Origin: Saussurea involucrata
Taxonomy: Eukaryota; Streptophyta; Magnoliopsida; Asterales; Asteraceae
Assembly (NCBI GenBank): GCA_033807775.1
Contig: CM066319.1
Span: forward strand, 137,752,983-137,816,982
Direction of reading: 5' to 3'
Length of the DNA stretch: 64,000 nucleotides
A program made the position numbers and the translations under genes. Every line of letters begins with the position of its first letter. The stretch's first letter is position 1. This document shows, piece by piece, positions 11,325-23,995 of this stretch. The notes beneath the pieces were generated by a model. The model did no database searches, was not told the DNA's origin, and saw only the letters and a program-made list of their open reading frames with translations.

Positions 11325-14300
11325 ATGGCTGGAAGAAATTTGAGGAGCAAGTCGGTACCTGCTATACCAAGGAATCAGGAGGAGGAAGCCCTAAGAAGCG
11401 AACCGATTACCCACGGAAGAGGTCGCGGAAGGGGCCGTGGAGGAGGTCGCGGACGGGGTCGGGGAAGGGCGAGGAGTATAGATTTTCCTGTCAATCAGGA
11501 AGACTCCGTTCAGGAAAGCTCAGCTACCGTAAGAAGAGGGGGTTCGACAAGGGGACGTGGTCGAGGCCATGGGTCTACTTACGTCACTCGAGAGAATCTG
11601 GCCGCTGAGCTTGGTAAAATTCAGGAGACCTTACAAGCCCTTCTCACTAAGCAGAACGAGTCAGCCTCGGGAAGCAAAGAGGCAAGTGAGAACAAAGAAA
11701 GCGTGGAACTGTCAAGCCCGGTAGAAACTGGTACTGGGAGCCACTCGAAAAAAATCTCGTTGGTGGTGAATGAGTTAGCAGCTAAGGGATGCAGTTTCAA
11801 GGTCTTTGCCTCATGCAAGCCCCCTACTTTTAAGGGCGAGTATGACCCTATCTTGGCAATGAAATGGGTGAAGGAGATGGAACTGGTCTTCGATACACGC
11901 AAGTGTGCTGATGGGGATAGAGTAATGTTTGCTTTGTCCATGTTGAAATCTGATGCAGTTTACTGGTGGGAGGCTGAGACTGGGGGAAAGGGTTCGGCAA
12001 TGGCTAAGGGAATGTTGTGGGAAGTGTTTGTAGACAGGTTCAAAGCTCAGTTCTGCCCGCTCGCAGCAGTAAAAAGATTGGAAGAAAAGTTCTTGGGGTT
12101 GGATCAGGGAGGTATGACAGTACGAGAGTATACTACAAAGTTTATTGAGAAGTCTCGCTTTGCAGATTTGTATGTGCCAACAGAAGAGCGTCGGGTAGAA
12201 CGATTCATCCATGGGTTGAAGAGCAGTATTCGGGAATTGGTTCTGACTAGAAACCCCACTACTTTTCAGGCGGCCATCAATACGGCCGAGCTGATTGAGA
12301 AAGAAAAGAACCGTCAGACGTCTGATAAGGGTGGGGAGAAGCGCAAATGGGATGGTCCGGGTAGCGACTCAAGAAGAGGGAAAATGTTCAGACCAGAAAA
12401 CCGTACTAGTAAGGATCCAACCAGTAAATCGTGCAGTAAGTGCAACAGGGTACACCGGGGAGAGTGCATAGCAGGTTCAAACTCATGCTACCGGTGTGGA
12501 TTGTCCGGTCACATGTCAAGGGACTGCCCCAAAGGGAAGTCATGTTTCCAATGTGGAGCTACTGGGCACACTCGGTATGATTGTCCACAATTGAAAAGGG
12601 GTGGATCAACTCAGTCTGGGGATCGTCAGGGTGGAAGAGGCAATGATAAAGGAGCAGAACCGGCACGTCCGAAGGGACGTGCGTTCCGCATGACTGCGGA
12701 GGAAGCAGAGGAAGTACTCGATGTGGTGGCAGGTACATTTCTGGTGAACTCTCTTTGTGCCAAGGTGTTGTTTGATTCAGGAGCAAACCGCTCTTTTGTA
12801 TCTCATGCTTTTATGAAATGTTTGGGGGTGAGGCCTAGACGTTTGGAGAGGGCACTAGAGGTGGAAACTGCAAATGACAATTGGGCGTATGTTAAGGAGG
12901 TACTAGAGGATTGTGTCATAGATATAGAAGGGAGGCTAGTGTCTATGAAGTTATATCCCATGGCAATGGGAGAGTTTGATGTAGTGTTGGGTATGGATTG
13001 GTTAGCCGCAAATGATGCGAATATCGTTTGCAGCAAAAAGCTGATCAGGGTTCGGTTACCTGATGGTGATACCGTAGTAATCTATGGGAATCTCCGTGAT
13101 AGAACCACAAGCCTGATCTCTACGATTAGGGCTACTAAGTGCTTGAGGAAGGGGTGTCAAGGATTCTTGGCCTACGTGTTGGACGCTAAGAAAGAGAAGC
13201 GTGGGGTGGGTGATGTGCGGGTGGTAAATGAGTACCCGGAAGTATTTCCGGATGACTTGACAAGCCTACCTCCGGATCGTCAAATCGAGTTCAGAATTGA
13301 TTTGATGCCCGGAGCTGCACCTATTGCCCGCGCACCATATAGATTAGCGTCGTCTGAAATGAAGGAGATGATGACTCAGTTACAGGAATTGTTAGACAAA
13401 GGGTTTGTTAGACCGAGTACGTCTCCGTGGGGAGCACCTGTGCTCTTCGTGAAGAAGAAGGACGATACCATGCGAATGTGCATAGATTACCGAGAGCTCA
13501 ACAAGGTCACGATCAAGAACAAGTATCCGATACCGAGGATCGACGACCTGTTCGACCAGTTACAAGGAGCCGGTTACTTCTCCAAGATAGATCTGAGGTC
13601 AGGGTATCACCAGCTCAAGGTGAGGGAGGAGGATGTGCCGAAGACTGCGTTTAGGACCCGGTATGGACACTACGAATTCCTGGTGATGCCGTTCGGGCTA
13701 ACCAACGCCCCGGCAGCATTCATGGACCTGATGAATAGGGTGTGCCAACCTTATTTAGATCAATTCGTGATAGTGTTCATAGATGACATTCTGATTTTCT
13801 CAAAGTCGGAAGCAGAGCACGAAAGCCACCTTCGTACAATCCTCGAGCTATTGAAGCAAGAGAAGTTGTATCCGAAGTTTTCCATGTACGAGTTTTGGCT
13901 GAGGGAGGTGCAGTTTCTCGGACACGTGATGTCTGAGAAGGGAATCATGGTTGACCCGGCCAAGATTGAAGCCATCCGAGACTGGGAGCAACCTAAGAAT
14001 CCGTCAGAAGTTCGAAGTTTCCTCGGACTGGCAGGGTACTACCGGAAGTTCATCAAAGACTTTTCGCGTATTGCCACGCCACTGACCTCTTTAACGAAGA
14101 AGAATGTCAAGTTCGTCTGGTTAGAGAAACAAGAAGAAACATTTCAGAAATTGAAGGATATGTTGAGCAGTGCTCCGGTGTTGTCGTTACCAGACGGTTC
14201 TGATGACTTCGTGGTGTTCAGTGACGCGTCGAAGCTCGGCTTGGAATGCGTACTCATGCAACGAGGTAAGGTGATCACTTATGCCTCCCGGCAGTTGAAG

Positions 14301-15327
14301 GATCACGAGGTCCGATATCCCACGCATGATTTAGAACTGGCGGCGGTAGTTTTTGCCTTGAAGATTTGGCGGCATTACATGTACGGGACGAAGTGCCAGG
14401 TCTTTACGGACCACAAGAGTTTATGTCATCTCTTTGACCAAAAAGAGTTGAATATGCGCCAAAGAAGATGGATCGAATTGTTGACGGACTACGACTGTAA
14501 GATTGAATATCACTCGGGTAAGGCAAACGTAGTGGCGGACGCTTTGAGCCGTAAGGAACGAAGTGAAACCCCCAGTATCGTGGCCTTGAGGGCTGAGGTG
14601 ACATTCAATTTGTTAGCGAAAATAAAGAAATGTCAAGTCGAAGCGCTCGAAGCCGATAATCTAAAGAAGGAAAGAATGATAGGGCAAGCGTCTTCTTTAG
14701 CGGAAGATAGTCGAGGGGTGAAGTGTCTTAACGGGAGAATTTGGGTTTCGAGACTTGGAGAACTCCGGAAGCTGATACTTGAAGAAGCTCACAAGTCCAA
14801 GTACACAATTCACCCCAGAACTAACAAAATGTATGGAGATCTACGCCGAGACTATTGGTGGCCTGGGATGAAAAAGGACGTAGCTCATTTTGTGGAGACC
14901 TGCGTGACGTGTTCGCGTGTTAAAATTGAGCACCAACGACCGTACGGGAAGCTTTAGCCTTTAGAGATACCTATGTGCAAGTGGGATCAAATCACGATGG
15001 ACTTCGTAACCCACTTGCCTAAGACCCCAAAGGGTTATGACGCCATATGGGTGATTGTGGACCGTCTCACAAAGTCGGCACACTTCTTGCCTATTCGGGA
15101 GTCTTACTCGATGAAGCAGTTAGCCAAGTTGTATATTGATGAGATTGTAACCCGTCATGGAGTGCCATCGTCGATAGTATCTAATCGAGATAGCAGATTT
15201 ACCTCCACGTTTTGGAGGAGTTTCCAAAGAGAAATGGGATCGCAGATCAAGATGAGTACCGCTTATCATCCTCAGACCGACGGTCAGAGTGAGAGAACGA
15301 TCCATTCGGTAGAAGACATGTTAAGGG
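11325..15327 (+). pseudogene. Element A gag-pol, 5' part (gag, protease, RT, RNase H, integrase N-terminal and core)
   Basis: Encodes the structural and enzymatic polyprotein of a Ty3/Gypsy chromovirus. The frame is open from 11298, but the Met at 11325 (MAGRNLRSK) is the better start because element B begins alike (MASGTRN). In order, counted from 11325: RG-rich N-terminus; gag core (about 175-290); two CCHC zinc knuckles (CYRCGLSGHMSRDC near 388, then CFQCGATGHTRYDC); protease LFDSGAN (about 482); RT with YRELNK (about 721) and catalytic FIDDIL (about 819); RNase H with FSDASK (about 965); integrase zinc region. A TAG at 14955-14957 breaks the frame, which continues to 15327 with the integrase core. 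There the usual SDRD catalytic motif reads SNRD, losing the second catalytic Asp. It is interrupted by element B and resumes at 46159. Confidence 0.93.
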
Positions 15328-16376
15328 TGTAATACCCCGGGTAAGTTCGTTAGTTAAAAACCCTTTTTGTTAAGAATTGTTAACTTTACAATAAGTATGT
15401 TTAGGGTAAAAGTTGGTTAAATTGCAAGTTTAGGGTGTTTTGGTCATTAATGAAGAGTTTAAGGTCCTAAGGGTACATATGGCTGATATTATCTCTTAAG
15501 CCATAAGATATTTTCAGTTCATCAGAAAATTAGTGTGTATAAGTGTTTGTTTTGAGAACAAAAAGAAAAAAGAAGAAAACTTAGGTTGAAGATTCATTTG
15601 GTGTACTTGAAAGTGAAATCAGGTATGATTTCTTTACAAAGTATATTTATAATTATTAATAGATAGTTTCCATCGGAGTAGAAACACTGATTTCATATCT
15701 GGGGTTTAGTTCTGTCGATTTCTGGGCAAATATGGGTGAACCGACAGTAGTTTCCGGATAGATTGAAGGTTTCCGGGTATTTTTGTTGGTGGTGTCCGGG
15801 TAAAGTTCTAAAGGTGTCTGGACGGTGTTTTATCCGGGTAAGTTCTCTTTTCTTGATTGTCCGGATGAAGTATGATACCGGATAGTGTCCGGATTACTTA
15901 GGTTTCCGGATGGTGTCCGGATTACTTATACTGTCCGGAAACAACATGCTGTCCGGATTATTGGTGTTGTCCGGAAAACTCTGTTGTGTCCGGATACTTT
16001 TGCTGTTTGGCCAATATTGAGAGTTTAGATGCTGTCGAGTATCTAGTAACCTGTATTTTGTTAACCATTAGATAGGGAATGAATGAGGACTGACTATTAT
16101 GTGGTCTTGACTTGAGTACGGGTTTGGGGGCAACATTTGAGGATTTGAGTTCTTTAGAGTTGTTAGCCTTAGTAAGACTTATGTGTTTTATGTGGTAAAG
16201 AGATATCTGTATCTAATTGTTACAGATCCTGTGAATTCTGGGTAAAGGACTGAACCTGTTTAGAAGGCTTGGAAACGTGTTGATAAGCAATCAGGTGAGT
16301 TTTACTTTAAAAGTATTTTTAACTGGAATACATATACGTATGGTTTGGGAATGTGATAATTGGTGATTATGTGTAT
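15328..16376 (+). mobile_element. Element B 5' LTR, first part
   Basis: 1049 bp. From about 15745 to 15985 it holds many copies of GTCCGG/TCCGGA. It ends at the TSD TGTAT (16372-16376) of element C. Confidence 0.93.
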
Positions 16377-17959
16377 TGATAACTCTATTTTTAGAGTTAT
16401 TATTTCCTTTTATTTTCCAGTTTATTTTGTCAATTTTAGCCATTTCACTTCTTAAAACCCCCATTCTTGGTATATTTCATGAAAACGAGCAAAAGGAGTG
16501 AACCATGGTCTTTAATAAATTATTTGGTGGAGTTTGGGTGTTTTTCACGATTTTTATCCACAGTGACTTGCGGAGTGCCCACTCCGCTCCCCACTCCAGA
16601 ACTGACGAGAAGATAAAGGAAAAAGAAATTATCATCTGGGATTTAAACATTTTTGGAGAAAGAATGATGCAAAGAACAGGTCAAAATGAGCTGGAAAAGT
16701 ACAACAAACCTTCCTTAAAAAAGAATAGTAAAAGGTACAACCACTTTGTCCTTAAAGTGGTTTTGGTGAAAAGGTGAATACTATTCAAGGGATGGTGCAA
16801 ATCTTCAGATCTGATACATGGGACAAACCCATGTTTTATGCCATACCTAAGCTCTCTTTCTCCTAGTATAAAAAGGGGTCTTGGCTACCATATATTGGAA
16901 TCCATCTTAGCAAGTAGTTTTTATTTAGTTTTTGGTAGGCTATTAAATTCTCTCAAACTACCACATTGTTTTAGCTTTAGTTCTTTATTTTACTGCATTA
17001 GTTAAGTTTAAATTTCTGTATTTCTTTCCTTGTAGTTCGTAATACACAGTGGACAGGGACGAATTCTCGTTCCCCACTGTGGGCAAAAATCAAGTCACTT
17101 TCAGTTTTATTATGTGCAACTTCTACTCTTTTGCTTTCTTTACTTTAGTTATGGGCTAAACATCCTTAGGGATGTAGAAAGGAGAAGTACCTGGATTTTA
17201 TTAAAAATGCTTGAGTAATCTTTATACTTGGAATATTTGTTGTTTTGGTCATTCATTCTCGATTCATGCCCAAGGATGCGAACAAGCCGATCACTTGCAA
17301 GGATCTAATATCTAGTTCTTAACTCAGAAATGAGTAGAACGCAGTGACACGAGCTTGGATGATGCTAGGGGATTCGAAAGAATTCTTATGACACTTACGA
17401 AAGTGAGGTCGGCACAGTGAGCTAATCTCATCCCACTGGAGTAGTAGGCAAGCTAGTTGGTGTATCTAAAAACACTTAGAGTATTTGTCTCTACACATTC
17501 CACCGAGGCTTGAAAAGGTCCATCTTTGAGATTACCATTGACAAAACAATAAATACTAAGAGTATGGGATTTTTATCTAAACGGTGTGAGTATTTTGTAA
17601 CCGGACTTTTCTAGCGAAAATGCCTACCTCGAATACAAGGATCACTTTTAAGACCAAGTATTTAGTATAAAATCTAGGGAAAATCTAACCTACGTTCCTT
17701 CTTTTAAATCTTTAGTAAATCGTTAAAAGTAGCTATTTCACCAAACAAACCAAAGTTTTATTTTCTTCTGTTATTGAAACCTGTAAAAGGAGCTCATAAG
17801 AACCGTATTGTCTTGATTGCCCAGTCTCTGTGGATTCGATTCTGGTATTTTACCAACTATTACTTGCTGTGACGATCATAGTGGACAGTGTACACTTGCA
17901 CTTCCCACTGTGGACAGTTTGCAACCCACTGCGATTAAAACACACATTTCCACATACCA
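16377..17959 (+). mobile_element. Element C 5' LTR
   Basis: 1583 bp. Promoter-like TATAAAAAGG at 16867-16876. The last about 150 bases contain AGTCTCTGTGGATTCGAT, a motif shared with the antisense solo LTR E. No genuine gene: the 90-codon open frame at 16505-16777 has no relative that I know and is frameshifted in the 3' LTR copy. Confidence 0.95.
16867..16876 (+). promoter_or_regulatory. TATA box of element C 5' LTR
   Basis: TATAAAAAGG roughly 490 bases into the LTR, conserved in the 3' LTR at about 27478. Transcription would start about 30 bases downstream. Confidence 0.6.
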
Positions 17960-17965
17960 AGTTTT

Positions 17966-17984
17966 TGGCGCCGTTGCCGGGGAC
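17966..17984 (+). promoter_or_regulatory. Element C primer binding site
   Basis: TGGCGCCGTTGCCGGGGAC, six bases after the LTR end. It fits the tRNA-Asp-type primer site reported for Athila-like elements (family knowledge). Confidence 0.85.
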
Positions 17985-18061
17985 TGGCGTGATTTTTAAT
18001 CTCAAGACATTAGTTTTTGTTCGAGCCCGAGTAACGCGTTTTTCTAAGCTGTTCGTGTTGT

Positions 18062-21000
18062 ATGCCACGACGACAACTCGAACATTTGGTTCCAATAGAT
18101 CTTGAAATAGAAAAAACGTTGCGAAAAACACGAAGAAGCAAGAAAACAAATCGACAACCCCCTGTGATCCCCACTGTGAACATGGCCGAAAGACCACATG
18201 TCATGGAGACCACAATAACAATTGCCGACAGCAAAGATCGAAAAATACGGGACTATGCTACTTCCGGAGCTAGTGATTTAAGCTCCGGGATTCTAAGGCC
18301 CAACATTGTAGCAAACCATTTTGAACTTAAACCGGTAATGTTTCAAATGATCCAAGCCATGGGTCAGTTTGGAGGATCACCAACTGAGGATCCGCACTCA
18401 CACTTAAAATCTTTTTTGGAAATGACCGATTCCTTTCAGTTACAAGGTGTGAGTGATGAAGCATTAAGACTAAGACTTTTTCCTTTTTCACTAAGGGATA
18501 AGGCGAAGTCATGGCTGAACTCGCATGCACCTCACTCGATAACCACTTGGCAAGAACTTGCCGATAAATTTTTGCAAAAATACTTTCCTCCAACGAGGAA
18601 TGTAAGGTTTCGAAATGATATAATTTTGTTTAGGCAAGAAGAAGATGAGGCTGTTTCGGATGCATGGGAACGATTTAAAGATTTACTTCAGAAGTGCCCA
18701 CATCATGGCATCCCACATTGCATCCAATTGGAGACCTTTTACAATGGTCTTTCCAATGCAGCAAAAATCATCTTAGATGCAACAGTCGGTGGAACATTCA
18801 CGAGTAAAACCTACAATGAAGGATATCAAATTTTAGAAAAAGTGTCCAACAACAATACCGAGTGGTCCAATCCTAGAGCGGTAGTACCAAAGACCAACAC
18901 CATCGATTCCGAAGCGCTCAAAACCATGAATGCGCAGTTAGTGGCCTTAACAAAAATCGTTTTGAATCAAAATATAGGCCAAGTCAATTATGCAACTCAT
19001 CTAGCCGAAAACTGCTCCCTCTGTGGAGAAGAGCATCTTTTTGACTATTGTCCAGCAAATCCCGAAGCCGTTAATGTTATAGGGACCAACCCGAGGAACA
19101 ATCCATATTCGCAGACTTATAATCCAGGTTGGAGAAACCACCCAAATTTCTCTTGGGCTGGTAATCCAGGACTCCAATCCCACGGGGCGAGTCATACTCA
19201 GCAAAGACCACACAATCCCCCTGGATTTCAACAACACCACAGTGGGCAGTCCCCACATCACAGTGGGCAGTCCTCACGGAAATTTCACCAAGGACAGTCC
19301 TCACAACCATACCAACCACGATCCAATCAACCAGTTGAGCCTCAACAATCGATTGAATCAATTCTCAAGGGTTTTATGAATCAAACTCAAGCAGCCATTA
19401 GAAACATAGAGACTCAAGTAGGACAACTATCCATTGAAGTTAAGAATAGACCACCAGGGACATTACCTAGTGATACCGAGCACGCTAAGGTGATAGGAAA
19501 AGAGCACGTCAAGTCCATCACTCTGAGGAGTGGAAAGGATCTGAAAGATATCGTTTTTGAGTCTGATGATTCGCCTCAAATACCCACTGTGGTCACCACA
19601 GTGGGCACTCCTCAAGTCACTGTGATCCCCACAGTGGGGACCGACATCCCTGACCTTCCTACTCTTGGGCCTGTTCCAAAGCCTACTGTTCCAAAGCCAA
19701 TACCACAACAAGCTCAGATTGACCCACGAAGCATTCCCTTTCCTCAAAGAATAAAGCCTAAAAATGTCGATGTTCAGTTTAAAAAATTCTTAGACATTTT
19801 TAAACAGCTTCACATTAACATACCCTTGGTAGAAGCTCTCGAGCAAATGCCAAGCTATGTTAAATTTTTAAAGGATATTTTGAACAAAAAGAGAAAGTTG
19901 GGTGAGTTTGAGACTGTGGCTTTGACCGAGGAATGTAGTGCCCTCCTTACTAGCAAGATTCCACCTAAGTTGAAAGACCCGGGTAGTTTCACCATTCCAT
20001 GCACAATAGGAGGACAAGAAGTAGGTCAAGCACTCTGTGATTTAGGAGCTAGTGTCAATTTGATGCCATTGTCTATTTTTAACAAGTTAGGTATTGGAGA
20101 GGCTAGACCCACAACCGTGACTTTACAACTAGCCGACCGGTCCATTGCCTACCCAAAGGGTAAAATAGAAGACGTTTTGGTCCAAGTGGATAAATTTATC
20201 TTCCCTGCCGATTTTCTAGTTCTAGATTATGAGGCCGATAAAGAGATCCCAATCATCTTAGGACGTCCGTTTCTTGCAACCGGACGAACTTTGATTGATG
20301 TGCACAAAGGAGAACTCATGATGAGAGTTAATGACCAAGAGGTAACATTCAATGTGTTTAAATCCCTCAAGTATATAGACACCGAAGACTGCTTTGCTTT
20401 AAGTTCGATTTATGGATCCTACAGTCTTTGCACAGTGCCCACAGTGGGAAGTACAGTGCCCACAGTGGGGAGTGAGAGTGAGCACTTTGACCTTGAGAGT
20501 GATGACACTTTTGAGGATGAGTGTAACGAAATAGTGGCAGCCTTTGAACCTTTGGATTTTAAAGATAGAAATATTCAGCCCCCTTCAATAGAACAACCTC
20601 CCGAGTTAGAGCTTAAACCATTGCCTTCCCACTTGAAATATGCTTATCTCGCTAAGGATAATAAACTTCCCGTTATTATCTCTTCCAAACTTAGCGAGAA
20701 CCAAGAACAACGTTTGATTGATTTGTTGATAAAGCATAAGAAGGCAATAGGTTGGACCATAACGGACATTAGAGGTATTAGCCCCTCTTTATGTCAACAT
20801 AAGATTAACTTGGAGAGTGACCACCCTGGGAAAGTCCAACCTCAAAGAAGGTTGAATCCCATCATGAAGGAGGTAGTTAAGAAAGAAGTTTTGAAGTGGT
20901 TAGATGTCGGCATTATCTATCCCATTGCTAGTAGTAGTTGGGTGAGCCCCGTCCAATGTGTCCCTAAAAAGGGAGGGACAACCGTAGTGAAGAACGAAAA

Positions 21001-23509
21001 GAACGAGCTCATCCCCACTAGGACTGTCACGGGGTGGCGAATATGCATGGACTATAGACAACTCAACCTAGCCACTAAGAAAGACCATTTTCCCCTACCT
21101 TTCATTGACCACATGCTTGATAGGTTAGCGGGAAATGAATTTTACTGTTTTCTAGATGGATACTCCGGATACAACCAAATCCATATCGCCCCCGAGGACC
21201 AAGAAAATACCACCTTTACTTGTCCTTACGGTACTTTTGCATTCCGTAGAATGCCATTTGGATTGTGTAATGCCCCCGCCACTTTCGAACGTTGTATGAT
21301 GGCCATTTTTACCGACATGATAGAGGACACCATAGAAGTTTTTATGGATGACTTTTCTGTGATAGGGACATCGTTCGACAACTGCCTAGGAAACTTAGAA
21401 AAAAGCCTAGTGAGATGCGAGACCCACGACCTTATTTTGAATTGGGAAAAATGCCATTTTATGGTAGAAGAGGGTATTGTCCTAGGTCACCTTGTTTCAA
21501 AAAGAGGGTTGGAAGTTGACAAAGCCAAGCTTGAAGTAGTGGCACAACTTCCTGAACCCACAACTGTAAAAGGCATACGAAGTTTTTTGGGTCACGCAGG
21601 TTTTTATAGGAGGTTCATCAAAGATTTTTCAAAAATTACCAAACCCCTATGTAATCTGTTGCAGCTTGAAAGAGAATTTATTTTCACCCAAGAATGCCGA
21701 GATGCTTTTGAAAAAATCAAAGAGGCCTTAGTTACTGCACCCATAGTGACCACTCCTGACTGGTCACTCCCCTTCGAGGTCATGTGTGACGCAAGCGATT
21801 GGGCAATGGGGGCAGTTCTCGGGCAAAAGAAGAACAAAATCTTTCACCCCATTTATTATGCAAGTAAAACACTGATTGAAGCTCAGATTAATTATACTGT
21901 CACTGAAAAAGAATTACTTGCGGTGGTGTTTGCTTTTGATCGTTTCAGGTCATATTTGATAGGGACGAAGGTAATAGTGCACACGGATCATGCAGCGATA
22001 AAATACTTGATCACCAAGGCCGATTCCAAGCCTCGGTTGATTCAGTAGGTTCTATTGTTGCCAGAATTCGACCTTGAGATCGTTGATAGGAAAGGAACAA
22101 GCAACCAAATAGCTGACCACTTGTCCAGGCTAGAGAAGATAGTGGGCACTGTTGATCCCACTCCAGTCAAAGAAAATTTTCCCGATGAGCAATTGTTAGC
22201 AGCTCAACATCACGAAAATAATATTCCTTGGTATGCTGACATTGCAAACTTTTTAGCAAGTGGACTAAAACCCCACGGGATGAGTGGACAACCATTTAAA
22301 AAGTTTTTACATGATACGCGTCAATATGTTTGGGACGATCCTTTCTTGTATAAGATAGGGACGGACCAAATATTGAGACGTTGTGTCCACGGGAGTGAGC
22401 AACATCATATACTCCAAGGTTGTCATACATCCCACTACGGTGGCCACTTTGCTGGAAACCGCACGACAGCAAATTTTTTACAAAGTGGGTTCTTTTGGCC
22501 CAATGTGTTTAAAGACTCTTTTGCATTTGTGAAAAATTGTGAGCAATGTCAACGCACCGGGAACATTTCGCAAAGAAACGAAATGCCTCTTAACAACATT
22601 CTAGAGGTAGAACTTTTTGATGTTTGGGGGATCGATTTCATGGGACCATTTCCAAATTCAAACAATAATTTTTATATCTTGGTAGTGGTAGACTATGTTT
22701 CGAAATGGGTGGAAGTCGTTGCTTGTCATTCTAATGATGCCAACACCGTGGTGAAATTTTTGCATAAAAATATTTTCACCCGATTTGGAACACCACGGGC
22801 ATTAATTAGTGATGAAGGCACCCATTTTATAAACAAAGTCATGGCCTCGGTCCTTGCTAAATATGATATACATCATAGAGTGGCCACCGCATACCACCCA
22901 CAAACCAACGGTTTAGCCGAACTTTCAAATCGCGAAATCAAAAGTATTTTAGAGAAAGTCGTTAAACCACATCGTAAAGATTGGTCAACCAAACTTGATG
23001 ATGCTCTTTGGGCCTATCGCACGGCCTACAAAACTCCTTTGGGAATGTCTCCATTTAAATTAGTTTTTGGCAAAGCGTGCCATTTACCGATTGAATTGGA
23101 GCACAAGGCATTTTGGGCCCTTAAATAGCTTAACGTGAGTGAGGGTGCTGCGGGAATTAAAAGATGTCTGCAATTGCATGAGTTAGAAGAGTTGCGTTAC
23201 CACTCTTATGAAAATGCAAAATTATACAAGGAAAAGACCAAGATGTGGCACGATCGAAGAATCAACCATAGGGAATTCATGGAAGGCCAACAGGTTTTAT
23301 TGTTCAATTCTCGTCTTAAACTTTTTCCGGGTAAGCTAAAATCCCGATGGACGGGACCATACACCGTGGTCAAGGTTAGTCCCTTTGGAACAGTGGAGTT
23401 AAAGTCCCCACAGTCAGATCAAACATTCAAAGTCAATGGGCAGAGAGTGAAGCATTTTCTGAATGAAAGTGCCCACATTCCATCCCACTCTCCACCCCAC
23501 TATGATTAA
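18062..23509 (+). pseudogene. Element C gag-pol polyprotein (two in-frame TAG stops)
   Basis: One continuous reading frame of about 1815 codons encodes gag, protease, RT, RNase H and integrase, interrupted only by TAG at 22046-22048 and 23126-23128. Gag has the Athila-type core (about 110-270) and a single zinc-finger-like CSLCGEEHLFDYC (about 318). A proline- and glutamine-rich linker follows. The protease has DLGAS (about 660) instead of the usual DTG/DSG, as is normal for this lineage. RT has FMDDFS (about 1093) and RNase H has CDASDWAMGAVL (about 1243). After the first stop come the integrase HHCC region and a D,D,E core (GIDFMGP, SDEGTHF, LAELSNRE), all residues present. After the second stop comes the integrase C-terminal domain. 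The stops look like single base changes. Several copies of PTVG and HSGQS are translations of the CCCACAGTGGG motif. Confidence 0.94.
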
Positions 23510-23995
23510 GAAACATCGGGACCGCTTGTAAATATTTTATTTCAGTTGTTTGCTGTCTCTTTATTATTTTTGGTCTTTTTAATTCTGCATGGTAGTTTGT
23601 TTTGCATGTGTGTAGGAGAGTTTGTCGATTTTTGAAGAAAAGGCCAACAAAAAGCAGCGCAGTGGGTAGGAACAAGTCCCTGCGTTCCCCACTGCCAATC
23701 TGGCGCTTGAAAGGACAAGTTAGGTGACCTAATGGCTGACACACATCACCTTTTACTACACAAGATGTCTACTTTTATGCCACCTGTCCTTTTTGCATTG
23801 TTCCAAGAAAAAAAACCATCATCATTCCCTCTCTCTCACTCAACCGTTCCCTCCATACCCAATAACCAAACAAATCTTTTCAAATCCTAAAAACCACTTT
23901 TTCTTCTAATTAACCCAAAATACTTTCTCTCTTCTCCATTTCTCCCTCTCGAACCAGACAAAGAAAAATCCCATATCCTTCCCAAAACCCTAACA
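23510..23995 (+). other. Element C spacer between pol and ORF2
   Basis: About 490 bp without a convincing ORF. It has a GCAGTGGGTAGG copy of the dispersed motif and a pyrimidine-rich stretch (23815-23990) before the ORF2 start, which could include a splice acceptor or leader for ORF2 (inference). Confidence 0.5.

Noticed and set aside
11273..11608. Alternative frame over the gag start of element A
   Set aside because: Overlaps gag in another frame; caused by the RGRG-coding repeat.
16505..16777. 90-codon ORF in the 5' LTR of element C
   Set aside because: The corresponding position in the 3' LTR has a one-base indel (TTTTTGG versus TTTTGG) that breaks it; LTR sequence.
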